A DNA stretch of 35,424 bases from Saprolegnia diclina VS20 (GCF_000281045.1 NW_008246089.1:108813-144236), one strand, 5' to 3'. Shown: positions 1 to 10,297, counted from the first letter of the stretch. Numbers and translations: made by a program. The notes: a model not told the origin generated them from the sequence alone.

Positions 1-669
1 AGCAGCACCGTCCAAAGTAAGTTATGCTGCAGAAGGGTCGGCTGAAGGCTTTTAGTTTTTTTCTCTTTTCGCATGTGTGTGTGGCTCGCTTTGAAGGAAT
101 GGCTTGCTGTATATTTTTATTGCCCACAATTGTGATTTGTATGTGATATTATTCTTAAAGTCAAAAGGCAAGATCCTCAACCAACACTGGCTTGACGATG
201 AACCTTGATGTCCTGGTCGGCGACGTCGGATTCGGCGTCGAGCTTGATTGTGAGAGGCCCGAGTCCAACGCGCGTGGTGGCTCGCCAAAGCAAGGCATTA
301 CACCCTCGGCGCACGATGCTCAAGCTTCTTGGCGATTAGCATGGCAACACGCAGCCGTTTCTGAACGACGCCCACGAGTTGATTCGGTCCACGCCTGCAC
401 GCAAGGAAGCTACTGCATGGCAATTGATTGCCCGATCAATGTTCCAGGAAGGGCAGCCCCAGTTGACAAAGTTCCACCTGATCTTCGGGCGGCCAGCAAG
501 GACAATGACGTATCGAGATCGCCATGGGCTGGACCAGCCCCACCTTGGTGGCCTGCCTTTTCCGGGTGCATTCATTCAGACGAAAGAGGTAGACTCGAAT
601 TACGCACAAGTTAGCATCCAGTTGAGACGCGCACATCTCGCCCTTGAATGGCAACTGTGACGTACGACC
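1..669. other. Left-edge region, no gene recognised
   Basis: About 670 bases precede the 3' end of the PARP-like/B-box gene. The first 180 bases are AT-rich, with T-runs, and look non-coding. The remainder is more GC-rich and holds short open frames on both strands (the longest is about 140 codons on the plus strand from 192), but none shows a recognisable domain or a convincing exon chain. It may hold intergenic DNA, a decayed gene, or the edge of a gene lying to the left. I see no RNA gene or repeat in it. Confidence 0.4.
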
Positions 670-2678
670 TCACGTACTAGTCGGTGGCGGCGGCAGATGC
701 GGCTGGGCCATTTCCTGGCGCAACTTGGTCGTCCAAATCTCATGGCGCGCCGACACGACATGCGGATTCGAGACCTTTCGCTGGTTCACCGAGATACCAC
801 GCAGGGTGGCCGTGATCGTGTGACCCGCTTTTGGTGGCGCCACGTCACGAGGGAGGATGCGCATTGGCTGTTGCAGCAGGTCTTTCCGGACGTCTTCAAT
901 GACCTTTTTGCCTCTCGGTGACAAGACGAGACCAACGTCGAGCGCGTCGACGTGCGGCGGCACGAGCTCCACCGATGACGCGTCGTCCTCGTGGTACTCG
1001 CCAGCGATGACGCGGAGGCGGCCTACGAGCTGGAGGTCGGGCTTGACGCTTTCGTACGACGGCGCGTTCGCGACGGGAAAGTCGCGCTGCTCGATGCGCA
1101 GCGGCTTGTGCTCGTGCCACGCGCTTAGAAACGCGACGGGCGGGAGCGTCTGCCGCTGGAGGGCTAAGAACTCGTCGGCCCAAGCGATCTGCTGCACTTG
1201 GCGGGAGAGCTCGAGCTCTTCGCACCGAAGGACGCGGAGCTTGGCGCTGGTCTCGGCTTCTAGCGTGGTCAGGGCCGCGTCGAGTGTACTTCGGAGCAGC
1301 TTCTCGACAGCGTCGCGGTTGCGCTTGACGTCGTTGGCGCGCTCGGTAATGTGGCCAAGCCGCGTCCCAATGAGCATCTTGCGCGACTCGACGAGCGGGT
1401 CGACTTTGCTCGACTCTTTCAAGCTCTGCTCGTATGCGTCCGGGATACTGATGAGGCGGTGGAGCCCCTTCTCGCCGCACGAGTGGTCGCCAACCATCTT
1501 GCAGTTGACACAGACTGGCACGGCGCAGACGGGGCAGTAAAACTCGACGTGCTTGGTGTCGTGCTACAACTCGTCGTTCAGAGATGGGACATCGCAGACA
1601 CGCCAGTCATACCAGACGACAGGGCACGGGCGGCACAAGTGCGTTCTGACCAACGTACGTCGTCGGTCGCGCGGCGTCAATCGACAACGGCGTGCGCGCA
1701 TGGCGACTCATGAGCTTGTTGGCGGCGTGCGTATCGTGGTCGCAGGCCGCGCAGAGCTCGGCTTCGCAGCAACGGCACGCGACAGCGGCCGGAAGCAGCT
1801 CGCAGAGCGCGCAGAGTCGCTGGCGCAGCTTGGGATCCATCCACTGGTAGCCAAAGCGCACGAGGTATTGCGGCAAGATCTAGTCGACCGTCATTGAGAG
1901 CTCGTCCGAGTGGCTCGAACGTCGCACCTGCTGCGTGTTGGTCACAATGTACTCGTGGCAATAGCCCGTTGTGCGCGGCGCCTTGGACACAATGTAATAG
2001 CTGTCGTAGCCGGGTGGCAGCGGCTGCGCGGCCATCGCCTCGTCGTCAATGACCATGGACCGTCCGGTGGCAACCTTGCAGAGCACATATTGCTTCTTGC
2101 CTAAGGGTACAGCCGAGTGGACAAACGTGACCAACGTACGTCATGTACCTTTCTTTCCTGGCTGGTCCATGGTGATGTTGCCGGTCGTGAGCTTCATCGC
2201 ATGCGACGCTTCGTACGGCGCGTGGAAGCCGTACGAGTAGACTTGCTCGATCGACGGCCCGAGGTCCTCGACCGCGACCCACGAGTCGAGCTCAAGCAAA
2301 CCACCAGTCGCTTGCTCATACTGCGCCGAGAGGGACGGGTTTTGCATGTCCCAAATCATCACGTCGTCGTCGGGCACGCGGTACCCCGGCAGTGACGCCT
2401 GCAGGAGGTACCGGACGCGCTGGAACTCCTTTGTGAGCGGGTTGAGGGCCGTGACCGTCGCGACTAAGAGCTTACTCGAGCAACCTCGTGACGTGTAGAA
2501 TGATACCCGAGTCGGACGACGGCGACGCGAGGGTCTGACGGCGCGGACTCTCGGGGCGGACGCTGTCGTCCGCCGGCGGTGCACCCGGCGCCTCGTCGTC
2601 GGGCGGCGGCGGCGGCACCGCGTGAGGCGCGAGGAAGAGGCGCAGTCGCGACAGCGAGACGTTCGGGCCCGACGCCAT
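670..2678 (-). CDS. PARP-like domain / tandem B-box / coiled-coil protein (TRIM-like), 606 aa
   Basis: Five exons are inferred: 2678-2507, 2463-2149, 2100-1928, 1879-1613 and 1563-670, with introns of 43, 48, 48 and 49 bases; the total is exactly 607 codons. The start is the ATG at 2678 (MASGPN). Residues 1-57 are proline- and acid-rich. Residues about 115-235 resemble the C-terminal half of the PARP catalytic fold: YVLCKVATG, then GYDSYYIV, then HEYIVTNTQQ followed by ILPQYLVRFGYQW. The glutamate in HEYIV (about residue 212) matches the catalytic Glu of PARPs, but the His of the usual HGS motif is not visible; the aligned segment reads LLELDSW. Two B-box-type zinc modules follow (about 243-281 and 306-345), then a coiled coil (about 375-445) and a C-terminal region of unknown fold. 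The order B-box, B-box, coiled coil is that of TRIM proteins, with a PARP-like domain in place of the RING. It is likely either a pseudo-enzyme or a mono-ADP-ribosyltransferase; function is inferred only. Confidence 0.75.
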
Positions 2679-3241
2679 GATGTTCGTGTCGACGGAAGCT
2701 ATGGGTTTCGAAACGGAATCGAGCCGCCAACCGCTGTCTCCGAACACTGTATTTTACAGTGTTTTTATCGGTGCCACACAACGACAAGGCTCGTAGTAGA
2801 AACCAGCGTGGTCTGAATCGAAAGACCGGTCTAGAGCTTGCTCAAAAGCTGCGTAGGAGGCTGGTGAGCGTCACCACCACATTCGGTGACCCGTGTTCCA
2901 GTCACGGGTCGTGGACGACCACTTTGTCACTTTTCACCAAGAGACCCATGGAAGCGCCGGCGGATGCGCGATCGGGTGCAAGGCTACGAGCACCTCCGAC
3001 GTCGACCTGCAGCGCAACAGCATGGCCATCTTTGCTGCATTGCTTGGCAATCGCGGTAGAGAGCAGAGGGTGGGGCGTGACACGAAGCAGCTGGGCAATA
3101 CTCTGTCGGTCTTCTACAGCAGTCATTTTTGGACGCGGTTCGTGCCCATCGACTCTGTATGACGGGCGTCCGCTACGGTACGACGCGCTCTCGATTCGGC
3201 TCTTCCTACGCTTCTTGTTCCCTTGTCTAGATGTCAAGGCC
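2679..3241. promoter_or_regulatory. Divergent intergenic region between PARP-like/B-box and PDZ-ankyrin genes
   Basis: These 563 bases separate two divergent starts, so promoters for both genes should lie here. Just upstream of the right-hand ATG (3242) there is a pyrimidine-rich run ending in CTAG (about 3190-3230), which looks like a 3' splice site. A spliced 5' leader or a short upstream coding exon of the PDZ-ankyrin gene is therefore possible. The frame of that gene stays open back to about 2759, but this stretch has no domain signal and no good upstream ATG. No TATA box is obvious. Confidence 0.4.
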
Positions 3242-5476
3242 ATGGAGATGCAACTGCCGCCCGTCTCGAACGCGTTCCACTGCTCCGCGTACAAGATGGC
3301 CATGAGCCACCGCCGCGAGAAAAACTCGCTGTTCCAGCGGACGCTCATTGGCATGGACGGCCTGTATGAAGTCACGTTTTACGAACGAGATCTCGGTCTC
3401 CGCCTCGACGTCAGCGCTAACGGCGACATCACTGTGCACACGATCAAGGCGACGCCGGCGCTGCCGCCCAAGTCGACCCGCAGCGTAACGACGACGACGA
3501 CGACGCCGCGACCGCCAACGTCGAACGCCGATCTGCTTGTGCCTGGCGACGTTCTTGTGGCGGTCGGCTGCATCGGTGTCCGCCACAGCGACAAGGTGTC
3601 GCTGACGGAAGTCGCCGAGCTCATCCAGGTCCAAGCCCGGCCGATCCGGCTCGTCTTCGAGTCGCAGGTCGCACGCACGCTCCAGCTCCAGCTCCAAGAG
3701 ACACTGAGTCGGCTCGTGTTTTCGCCGCTGCTATCCGCGCACTTTGACGTTGGCGCGTCGACGCGCGACCTTGTCTTCCAGACGTCGCTCGAGATGGTCG
3801 TCGACTTTAGCTACAGTCTCTACGCGTGGTTTGACCCGCTCCGTGTCGTGCACGTTGTCCTCTTTGATGACGTACTCCTCGTCACCGAGGCCAAAGACAA
3901 GGGCAAATCGCGCTCCAAGCTCGTGGTCAAGCACCTCTTTCCGCTTCAACTGCTCCATGTGCGGGATCTCATGGCGTCGACCGACTACATCCCGTCAAGT
4001 TTCGAGCTCGTGCACCCGAGCAAGACGTTTACGTTCATTGCGCGCGACGAACGCGCGAAGAAGGAAGCGCTGGATGCGCTTGGGATGGCACTCGCGCTCG
4101 CGTCCAACGCCAACCCGAGCGCGCGCGGGTGGCAGTACCAGTTTTCCACCGGCTCGTTGCACCAGTGCGCGCTCCAAGGCAACCTCAAAAGCATCGAGCT
4201 CCTTGCCTCGCGCCGCGCCGACTTCGACGAGCAGGACGTCAACGGGTGGACGCCACTTTTTTACGCTGCGGTGCGCAACCACGTCAAGGTCGTTCGGCTC
4301 CTCGCGCGTCTTGGCGCCAACGTCAACGTCGTCGACGAGTTTGGTCTTGGCGCGCTCCATTATGCGTGCTTGTACCAGTGCCCATCGAGCGTCGACGCCC
4401 TTTTGCAGGCCGGTGCCTCCACCAACGCGCGCGACGTGTATGGTCGAAGCCCGCTCTTCCTCTGCGCCATCAACGAAGACCCGCTGCTGGCGTCGCCGCT
4501 GCCGGTGGACACGCGGGCCATGAAGCTGTGCATGGAGCTGCTGATGGCGGCGGGCGTGACGCTCGAGTCAACCGACGACGAAGGACTCTCGGCCCTCGAG
4601 CACAATTTGTGCGTGGACGTGGCCAAGTGCCGCGTCCTCCTCGACGTCGGCATGCGTCTCGATACGCTGTACGAAGGTGCTAACAGCATCTTGCATTTGG
4701 CTTGCGACAGCGCGAGCATGACGGTCAGCTACGACTTGCTCTCGCTCCTGCTCGAGTACGGCGCGCAGCCCAACGCAGTCAATGCCGATGGCAACACGCC
4801 GCTGCACTTGCTCTGCCTCCAGTACATTGCCGATAGAGATGCTGCGCAGTTTCGAATCGACGCCGTCGTCGTGCGCGCGATGGAGCTGCTGGTCGCGCAC
4901 GGTGCGCGCTTCAACTTGACGAATGCCATCGGCGCCAGTGTCGAGATGCTCCTCGAGGCCCACCAGATTCCGATGAAAATCGGAAAGGCGCTCGTGCTCT
5001 GGCAGAGCAAGCGGCGCATTCTGGCGTCGCCCCGCGTCCTGTCGCGCGCCGACGGGCCCAAGCAAGAGCAGATCGTGTTGATGCAGATGCCCACACCAGT
5101 GGCGCCGCCAACTCAATGCGGCATCTGCCACTGGCAGTGCGAGTGGACACCGTCCTCGAGCTTCTTTGAGGTGAGCGGGTCGGCGCCGCGATGGGAGGCG
5201 CCGAGCACGCGCCTCATCGGGCTCTACAACTGCTCGGTGTGCTTGACGCCGGTCTGCGGACTCTGCTCGCTCAAGCACCTCGGCGTGTACCACGTGCATG
5301 ATTCCAACTACCTCGACTTACCACCGTCGCTGCAGACCAAGCCTGTTTGCGACGGCTGCTACAATTTTGCATTTTACGACTTGGCGCGCGAAGTGGCGGC
5401 GTCCAAGATCGAGACGCCGCTGTCGTCCCGCCGTCGACCGCGCACGCGATCGCTCCAAGGACTCCGCCTCTTGTAG
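3242..5476 (+). CDS. PDZ - PH-like - ankyrin repeat - FYVE-like zinc finger protein, 744 aa
   Basis: Single-exon gene. The ATG at 3242 (MEMQLPPV) is chosen because similarity to known folds begins just after it. Residues about 38-140 form a PDZ-like domain (YEVTFYERDLGLRL, later LLVPGDVLVAVG and EVAELIQ). Residues about 150-300 look like a PH domain of the kind found next to RhoGEF domains (VVHVVLFDDVLLVTEA, FELVHPSKTFTFIA). From about residue 303 to 590 there are at least six ankyrin repeats (NGWTPLFYAAVRN, GLGALHYACL, GNTPLHLLCL). The C-terminus (about 625-710) has four CxxC pairs (CGIC, CSVC, CGLC, CDGC) in FYVE-like order, but without the R-rich phosphoinositide-binding motif. It is likely a cytoplasmic scaffold at membranes. 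A spliced 5' leader is possible. Substrate and partners are unknown. Confidence 0.8.
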   Translation: MEMQLPPVSNAFHCSAYKMAMSHRREKNSLFQRTLIGMDGLYEVTFYERDLGLRLDVSANGDITVHTIKATPALPPKSTRSVTTTTTTPRPPTSNADLLVPGDVLVAVGCIGVRHSDKVSLTEVAELIQVQARPIRLVFESQVARTLQLQLQETLSRLVFSPLLSAHFDVGASTRDLVFQTSLEMVVDFSYSLYAWFDPLRVVHVVLFDDVLLVTEAKDKGKSRSKLVVKHLFPLQLLHVRDLMASTDYIPSSFELVHPSKTFTFIARDERAKKEALDALGMALALASNANPSARGWQYQFSTGSLHQCALQGNLKSIELLASRRADFDEQDVNGWTPLFYAAVRNHVKVVRLLARLGANVNVVDEFGLGALHYACLYQCPSSVDALLQAGASTNARDVYGRSPLFLCAINEDPLLASPLPVDTRAMKLCMELLMAAGVTLESTDDEGLSALEHNLCVDVAKCRVLLDVGMRLDTLYEGANSILHLACDSASMTVSYDLLSLLLEYGAQPNAVNADGNTPLHLLCLQYIADRDAAQFRIDAVVVRAMELLVAHGARFNLTNAIGASVEMLLEAHQIPMKIGKALVLWQSKRRILASPRVLSRADGPKQEQIVLMQMPTPVAPPTQCGICHWQCEWTPSSSFFEVSGSAPRWEAPSTRLIGLYNCSVCLTPVCGLCSLKHLGVYHVHDSNYLDLPPSLQTKPVCDGCYNFAFYDLAREVAASKIETPLSSRRRPRTRSLQGLRLL

Positions 5477-5591
5477 TCTGAGCAACAAAGCCTTCCATTC
5501 TTCTATCTCCACCGTCCGAGCCAGTCGAATCGAAATGGTGTACGAGACCTTTGCACTAAACTAGCTTTATGGTCACTGCGCTCTGCGAACG

Positions 5592-8276
5592 TTATGCATA
5601 CTTGATGTGCGGTGGCGGGTCAGCCTCGACGAGGCGGCGCAGGCGACTGTGGAGATCACCGTCGAGGAACCCGAGTAGCCGCCGCGCGCAGTGCACTCCG
5701 TCCTTGTTGGCGGCGCCGAAATCCACCTTGTGCCACTCGCAGATCTTGGGCAATGTGATGACGCGCGTCTCGTCATCGACGCGAATCGCGTCCTGGAGGT
5801 AGCGTCCCATGGCCGCGTTGAGCTGCTCGTGCACATAGTCGCCGTCAAAGAACGTGACCAGCGGCTCGAGCACGTGCAGCACAAACGAGATGCGAAAGTC
5901 CGGGTGCTGGACGCCGTACGACGCTTGGAGGGCGCGCATGCTCGCTGCAATCGTCTTGTGCCACGGCGGCGCCAAGACGGACGGCGGCAACTTTGCGCGC
6001 AGAATTGCGTGCTCCATGTCGGCCAGCGACAGCTCGAGCGGCCCGATCGCGTAGCACACACGTCGACTGAACGGCAGCCACTGCTTGGGCGGTCCGAACG
6101 CGACCTTGGCGTGCCACAGAAGTGCTTGGTAGACGTTGAGATAAAAGCACAGCCGGTCCTCGTACCGCTCCAAGCGACGCAGCTCGACGCTGCGCAGCGC
6201 GCACGCGGCGTCCAAAAAGTCGGACACCTTGTCGGCGAGCGTCGCCGCGTCCTTGCGGACAACGATGCTATCGTCAAGGAGCATGTTGAGCTTGATCGCG
6301 GCCTCGAGGACGCGCTCGATGGCGCTCGTCGGGTCGGGCTCGCAGCTTGGAAAGAGCGCTCGGGCGTTGAGCACGGAGCGCGTCGAGCCGTCGGGCTGGG
6401 CGTACGTGGTGTGGATGGCCCACATGGCTTGGAGGTCGTCGAGGCACAGTGGCGGCGGCGTCGGCGGCTTGTGCACGTGCAGATGCTTGAGGCACTCGGC
6501 GACCGCGTGGGCACTCGGGACTGCAAAATACAGTGTTTCATACAGCGTTTGGACCACAAACGTGTGGTCGAGGCCGGGGCACCACGTACATGCGGTGGCG
6601 CCAACCACGACGTTGATGGGGATGCTGCGCACGGGCGATTTGGACTGCGAGCGGTACAAGTGCAGCCCGTCTTGCGTAAGCACGACGAATTCCTGGCGCA
6701 GAAACGTGCTGGAAATCGCGCGGAACGTTTCTTGCTGGAAGACCATGTGCTGCCGGTGTTGGTTGCGGATGCGGACGCCGAGCCGCGTCGCCGAGGACGG
6801 TGGCCAGAGCAACGGTTGTGCCGCGACGACCGTCGACGACGCAGCGGCGTCATCCAAGGCGCGTCGCTGGTGCTCGATCGCCGTGTACCGGCCCAGGCGA
6901 GATCGGACATGCAAGGGCGTCGGCGCCGACGGCCGCCACGCCGCCGAGTGCACTGTCTGCAGGGCGAGCGTCTCGGCCACCGCCACGAGGTACACGACAC
7001 AGCGTTTTCGCAAGGCAAAATCGACCATCTCGAGCCAGTACGGCACGCCGACAATGGCCGTCGCGGTCGCGGGCGGTGGCTCCACGAGAAGTGGCTCGTC
7101 GTCGCTGTTGTCGACGGCGGTGGCCGACGGCAGGAGCGTCGCGCGGCTGTGTCGACGCACGTCCGGCGTCGTGTAGGCAACCGAGAAGCAGAATACATAG
7201 TCTTTGGCGTGCTTATCGTGGCGATTTTTGGCCGCGACGACGTCGTAGCACACAAGGCGCAGCGGGTGGCCCTCGAAGAACGTGGTTAGCGCCACGTCCT
7301 TCATGCCCGGGAGGTTGATGATGGTCCACTGCGTCAAGTCGACATACATGGTGTGGAAGTGGAACGTGTAAATGGCGTCGAGGTCGTAGACTTCGGTGCC
7401 ACACGGCGTCTTCATGCGACCGAGATGCTCGGCTTTGGACTCGCCAAAGGCTTCTTGGCCGAGGACAGGCGGCGTCTCGCCAGGCGGTGTGATGACCATC
7501 TCGTCGACCGATTGATAGAGCGGAAAAACGCAGTGCGGCAGCTCATTTGCGTCGCCAAACGCGTAGTGCACGGCCTTGACGAGCGTCTGGATGATGCTCA
7601 TGATGACGCTCGCGAGGCTGCGCGTAAAGAAGCCGAGCGAGATGCGGTCCGGGAGCTCGCCACCGAGGTACACGACGCCGCGCGGCTGCCGCTTGAAGCG
7701 ACCTTGCACTTGGATCCAGAACATGCGCTTGCGCTTGTCAAAGAGGTGGTGCCACGTCGCATTCGGCGGGTCCGTCTTGACGAGAAAGTACACGTGGCCC
7801 ACAAAGAGATCGTTCTCGAATGGCACAGGCGCCGTCGAGTTCATGCCGATGTGCACGTCGCTGCCCGAGCCGACCTCGTCCGTCACACGTAGCATGTGCA
7901 AGCAGTCGGCGTCCGCGGCCGACGACCGCCGGCGGTCCATGGCGTCGCTCGCGCTTGGTGGCATCGCATCCACATTGTCGTCGTCCTCGTTGTCCACGTC
8001 GCTTGAAGACGTCGTGTCGCTTGGTGCGGGGCTGTGCCGGCGTGGCGGCGGCGGTGGCGGTATCGCCGCGCGGCCGCCTCGGAACAAGACGCCCAGAGAG
8101 AGCAGTGCTGGCAGAAGCGTCAAGCCATGGGCCAGGCCATAGACGTAGAGGCTCACGGCGGCAAGGGCGGCGAGAACCACGACCTCGGGCCTCGTCACGC
8201 CATGGCGACCCATGCGCACGCCAAATAAAATGAAGCGAGCACCATACAAACATTCCGATACACTGTATGCAGCCAT
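5592..8276 (-). CDS. Membrane-anchored DUF1769 / PH-like / DUF547 protein, 894 aa
   Basis: One uninterrupted exon from the ATG at 8276 (MAAYSVSECLYG) to a TAA at 5592. Residues about 28-68 form two closely spaced hydrophobic segments (EVVVLAALAAVSLYVYGLA and following), so the protein is probably anchored in a membrane. A low-complexity proline/acidic linker follows. Residues about 150-330 match the fungal/oomycete DUF1769 family (FDKRKRMFWIQVQGRFK, GVVYLGGELPDRISLGFF). Residues about 520-620 look like a PH-type beta module (FVVLTQDGLHLYRS). Residues about 720-860 match DUF547 (RLCFYLNVYQALLWHA, AIGPLELSLADMEHAIL). Family functions are not established; a lipid- or membrane-associated role is inferred from the anchor and PH-like region. 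It converges on the ankyrin gene (115-base gap) and diverges from MKS1 (65-base gap). Confidence 0.8.
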   Translation of the reverse strand: MAAYSVSECLYGARFILFGVRMGRHGVTRPEVVVLAALAAVSLYVYGLAHGLTLLPALLSLGVLFRGGRAAIPPPPPPRRHSPAPSDTTSSSDVDNEDDDNVDAMPPSASDAMDRRRSSAADADCLHMLRVTDEVGSGSDVHIGMNSTAPVPFENDLFVGHVYFLVKTDPPNATWHHLFDKRKRMFWIQVQGRFKRQPRGVVYLGGELPDRISLGFFTRSLASVIMSIIQTLVKAVHYAFGDANELPHCVFPLYQSVDEMVITPPGETPPVLGQEAFGESKAEHLGRMKTPCGTEVYDLDAIYTFHFHTMYVDLTQWTIINLPGMKDVALTTFFEGHPLRLVCYDVVAAKNRHDKHAKDYVFCFSVAYTTPDVRRHSRATLLPSATAVDNSDDEPLLVEPPPATATAIVGVPYWLEMVDFALRKRCVVYLVAVAETLALQTVHSAAWRPSAPTPLHVRSRLGRYTAIEHQRRALDDAAASSTVVAAQPLLWPPSSATRLGVRIRNQHRQHMVFQQETFRAISSTFLRQEFVVLTQDGLHLYRSQSKSPVRSIPINVVVGATACTWCPGLDHTFVVQTLYETLYFAVPSAHAVAECLKHLHVHKPPTPPPLCLDDLQAMWAIHTTYAQPDGSTRSVLNARALFPSCEPDPTSAIERVLEAAIKLNMLLDDSIVVRKDAATLADKVSDFLDAACALRSVELRRLERYEDRLCFYLNVYQALLWHAKVAFGPPKQWLPFSRRVCYAIGPLELSLADMEHAILRAKLPPSVLAPPWHKTIAASMRALQASYGVQHPDFRISFVLHVLEPLVTFFDGDYVHEQLNAAMGRYLQDAIRVDDETRVITLPKICEWHKVDFGAANKDGVHCARRLLGFLDGDLHSRLRRLVEADPPPHIKYA

Positions 8277-8341
8277 GGGCCAATTTTAAAAAATAAAAAG
8301 GGTGGCAACTTCAAGTCGGTATCTTTGACGAGGCGACGAGG
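8277..8341. promoter_or_regulatory. 65-base bidirectional intergenic promoter region
   Basis: Only 65 bases lie between the divergent start codons of the DUF1769/DUF547 gene and MKS1. The segment contains an A-rich element (about 8284-8300, TTTTAAAAAATAAAAAG) that could serve as a core promoter element. Both promoters must be embedded here or overlap the neighbouring coding sequence, which suggests shared control. This is inferred from spacing only. Confidence 0.45.
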
Positions 8342-10133
8342 ATGGCGCTGCCGCGGTACTACCACCTGCGCGACCCGATCGAGCACCTCGTGGTGCATGT
8401 CACGTTGCGCAAGGTGCTCGCGCTCTCGACCGAGGAGGGTCATCACTCAGCGGCGTAGGTGACCGAGGGCGACGCCAGCCGCATGACCCGGGACGAGTGG
8501 ACGCGCTCATTCCAGTGGCAAGAAAAGGTGTTTAGCCCCGCGTACGCCCGCGCTCGCCCAAGTGGATGTGTCTCATGCTATAGGTAGCGAGTTTTGCCGC
8601 TTCAACACCCGAGCAACGGGCGACGTGGTCGTCCAGAGCGCCAAGGCCGCGTCGGCACTCGAGGTCGTTGCGAGATGCCATCAACGGCTGAGGTCCGACT
8701 AGGTCGAGTACAAACACATCATTGCGCAGCGCCAAGAGGCGAACGAAGAGATCCTCGATCGCACCGCCGAGGCGGTCCTCTTTAGCTACACGGACCGCGA
8801 CAACTATGTGCCCAGCACGGTACCCGCGACTTTGCACTCTCTCAAGCGAAATGTATTGTCTTAGGAGACAGCGCGGGCCGTGTCAACCTCGAAGGAGCCA
8901 CTGAGCGATATGGCGCTGGCCGCGATAGCACTGCAGCGCCACGCGCCGTCGACCCACGCCGCGACGCGCGAAGTGGCCTTCAAGACCATGTACCTCATGG
9001 CATCACTGGACATTCCTTCCGACCTCTACAAGCGCAAGAAGAAACTCAAGCAGATCCGCGATCTCGACGACCACGTGCTCTGTGAGCTGCGCTACTACCC
9101 GCGCGCCCGCCTACTCGTCTGCCGTCCTGGCTTTTCGCAGGACACCAAAGGCGCTGCCGACATTGTGTATCTCGAACCGTCGTCGCTGCAGTCGAAAAGA
9201 GGCAACCACTACGAGTTTGTGCTCGTGAACGCACAGAATCTGCACCCGGACGACAGCTACACGCAGCTCCAAGTGGCGCTCGAGCTCGACCGGCTCCAAG
9301 CGGCCGCCGACGACCGCGCGCGGCAGGCGTTCGAGACGCGCTGCGGCATGGCCGGTGTCGCTGTGCCAAGCTCGAGCATCGTCTCATACGTCGACGTGGT
9401 CGCGACAGCGCTCTTGACACGCGACGACGAAGGCCTTTTGCTCGGGCGTCCCATGTACATGCAATATGTGGTGTTTCTAGACAAGTCGGACGGCAAGTGG
9501 GTGGGCCCACCCGAGACGTGGGACCCGATCGACGCCCGGTTTGTGCTGCAGTCTGGCTGCACGCAACAATGTTTGCCCCGGAAGGGCGTGCTGCACTGGA
9601 GTCTTCCGCTAGAAGTGACTGTGAAGTTGGCCGCCCTCAACGACGGCCAATACATTCACCCGCCCACCGTACGCCTCTCCCTCCAGCTTCTCTGTCGAGA
9701 TGCTTGGGAGCGCCACTACGTCCAAGGCTACGGCAGCGTATGCTTGCCCACGACACCCGGGCGTTATGAAGCCATTTCGATCGAGCTCTGGCGACCTCGG
9801 CTGCCTTCGGTGGCCGCCGAGCGCCGCAACTTTTTCCTAGGCGGCGAAGGCCAACTGCAGAGTCTCTTTGACGTTCACAAAGCGTCGTTCGGACTGCAGA
9901 CAGATGGCGCTGGCTCCGTCTTGGTGCGCGCGAGTGTGTTGCACCAAAGCAGCGTCGTCGAAGCCATCACCGAATCCAAGGAGCTCCGGCTCATCAAGCG
10001 CGGCGTCGACGAGATCCTCGCCAAAGTTCGCGCCGCCAAGCCAGACCGCACCGACCGCAAGGTCTCTGCCGTGAGCTCGATCCTCGATCAACTCCGCGAG
10101 AAGCGTCTTCTACCCGCCTCGCAATCGCACTAG
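8342..10133 (+). CDS. MKS1: Meckel syndrome type 1 protein homologue (B9 domain), 538 aa
   Basis: Five exons are inferred: 8342-8413, 8459-8541, 8588-8663, 8703-8819 and 8865-10133 (introns of 45, 46, 39 and 45 bases); the sum is 539 codons. The N-terminus carries YHLRDPIEHLVVHVTLRK, then FQWQEKVFSPAEF, then LFSYTDRDNYVPST, all matching the conserved N-terminal blocks of animal MKS1 (human: YRSRDPVRNL, IGWQEKLFS, FTYTDSDRY). The B9 domain spans about residues 300-475, with MYMQYVVFLD, GCTQQCLPR, YVQGYGSVCLPTTPG and ASFGLQTDGAG. The length is close to that of human MKS1 (559). MKS1 belongs to the B9/MKS complex of the ciliary transition zone, which gates membrane-protein entry. Its presence fits an organism with flagellate zoospores. 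It converges on a centrin gene. Confidence 0.92.
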
Positions 10134-10297
10134 TTCATCCCTGCAAAGCTTCTACAGTTCAGAACCGGATCAAGACCACTCGAAGGGCCAGACTTTGACT
10201 CTAACGTGCGGCGCCGGCTCGCCTTGTGATCATAGCAGGGGCGTGCGCTTATGTGCGCTGTATATATAGACATGGGGATAGTTAGTAGAGAAAAACC

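Noticed and set aside
2759-3241. Upstream extension of the PDZ-ankyrin open frame by 161 codons
   Set aside because: No good ATG, no domain, and different composition from the downstream coding region. The pyrimidine-rich stretch ending in CTAG looks like a splice acceptor or leader, not coding sequence.
3484-3510. GAC/ACG trinucleotide run
   Set aside because: A short in-frame threonine-coding run inside the PDZ-ankyrin gene, ordinary low-complexity coding sequence.
5691-7289. Long plus-strand open frame (532 codons) and a second minus-strand frame (5573-7255, 560 codons)
   Set aside because: Both overlap the DUF1769/DUF547 gene in other frames and have low-complexity Arg/Ser-rich translations with no domain.
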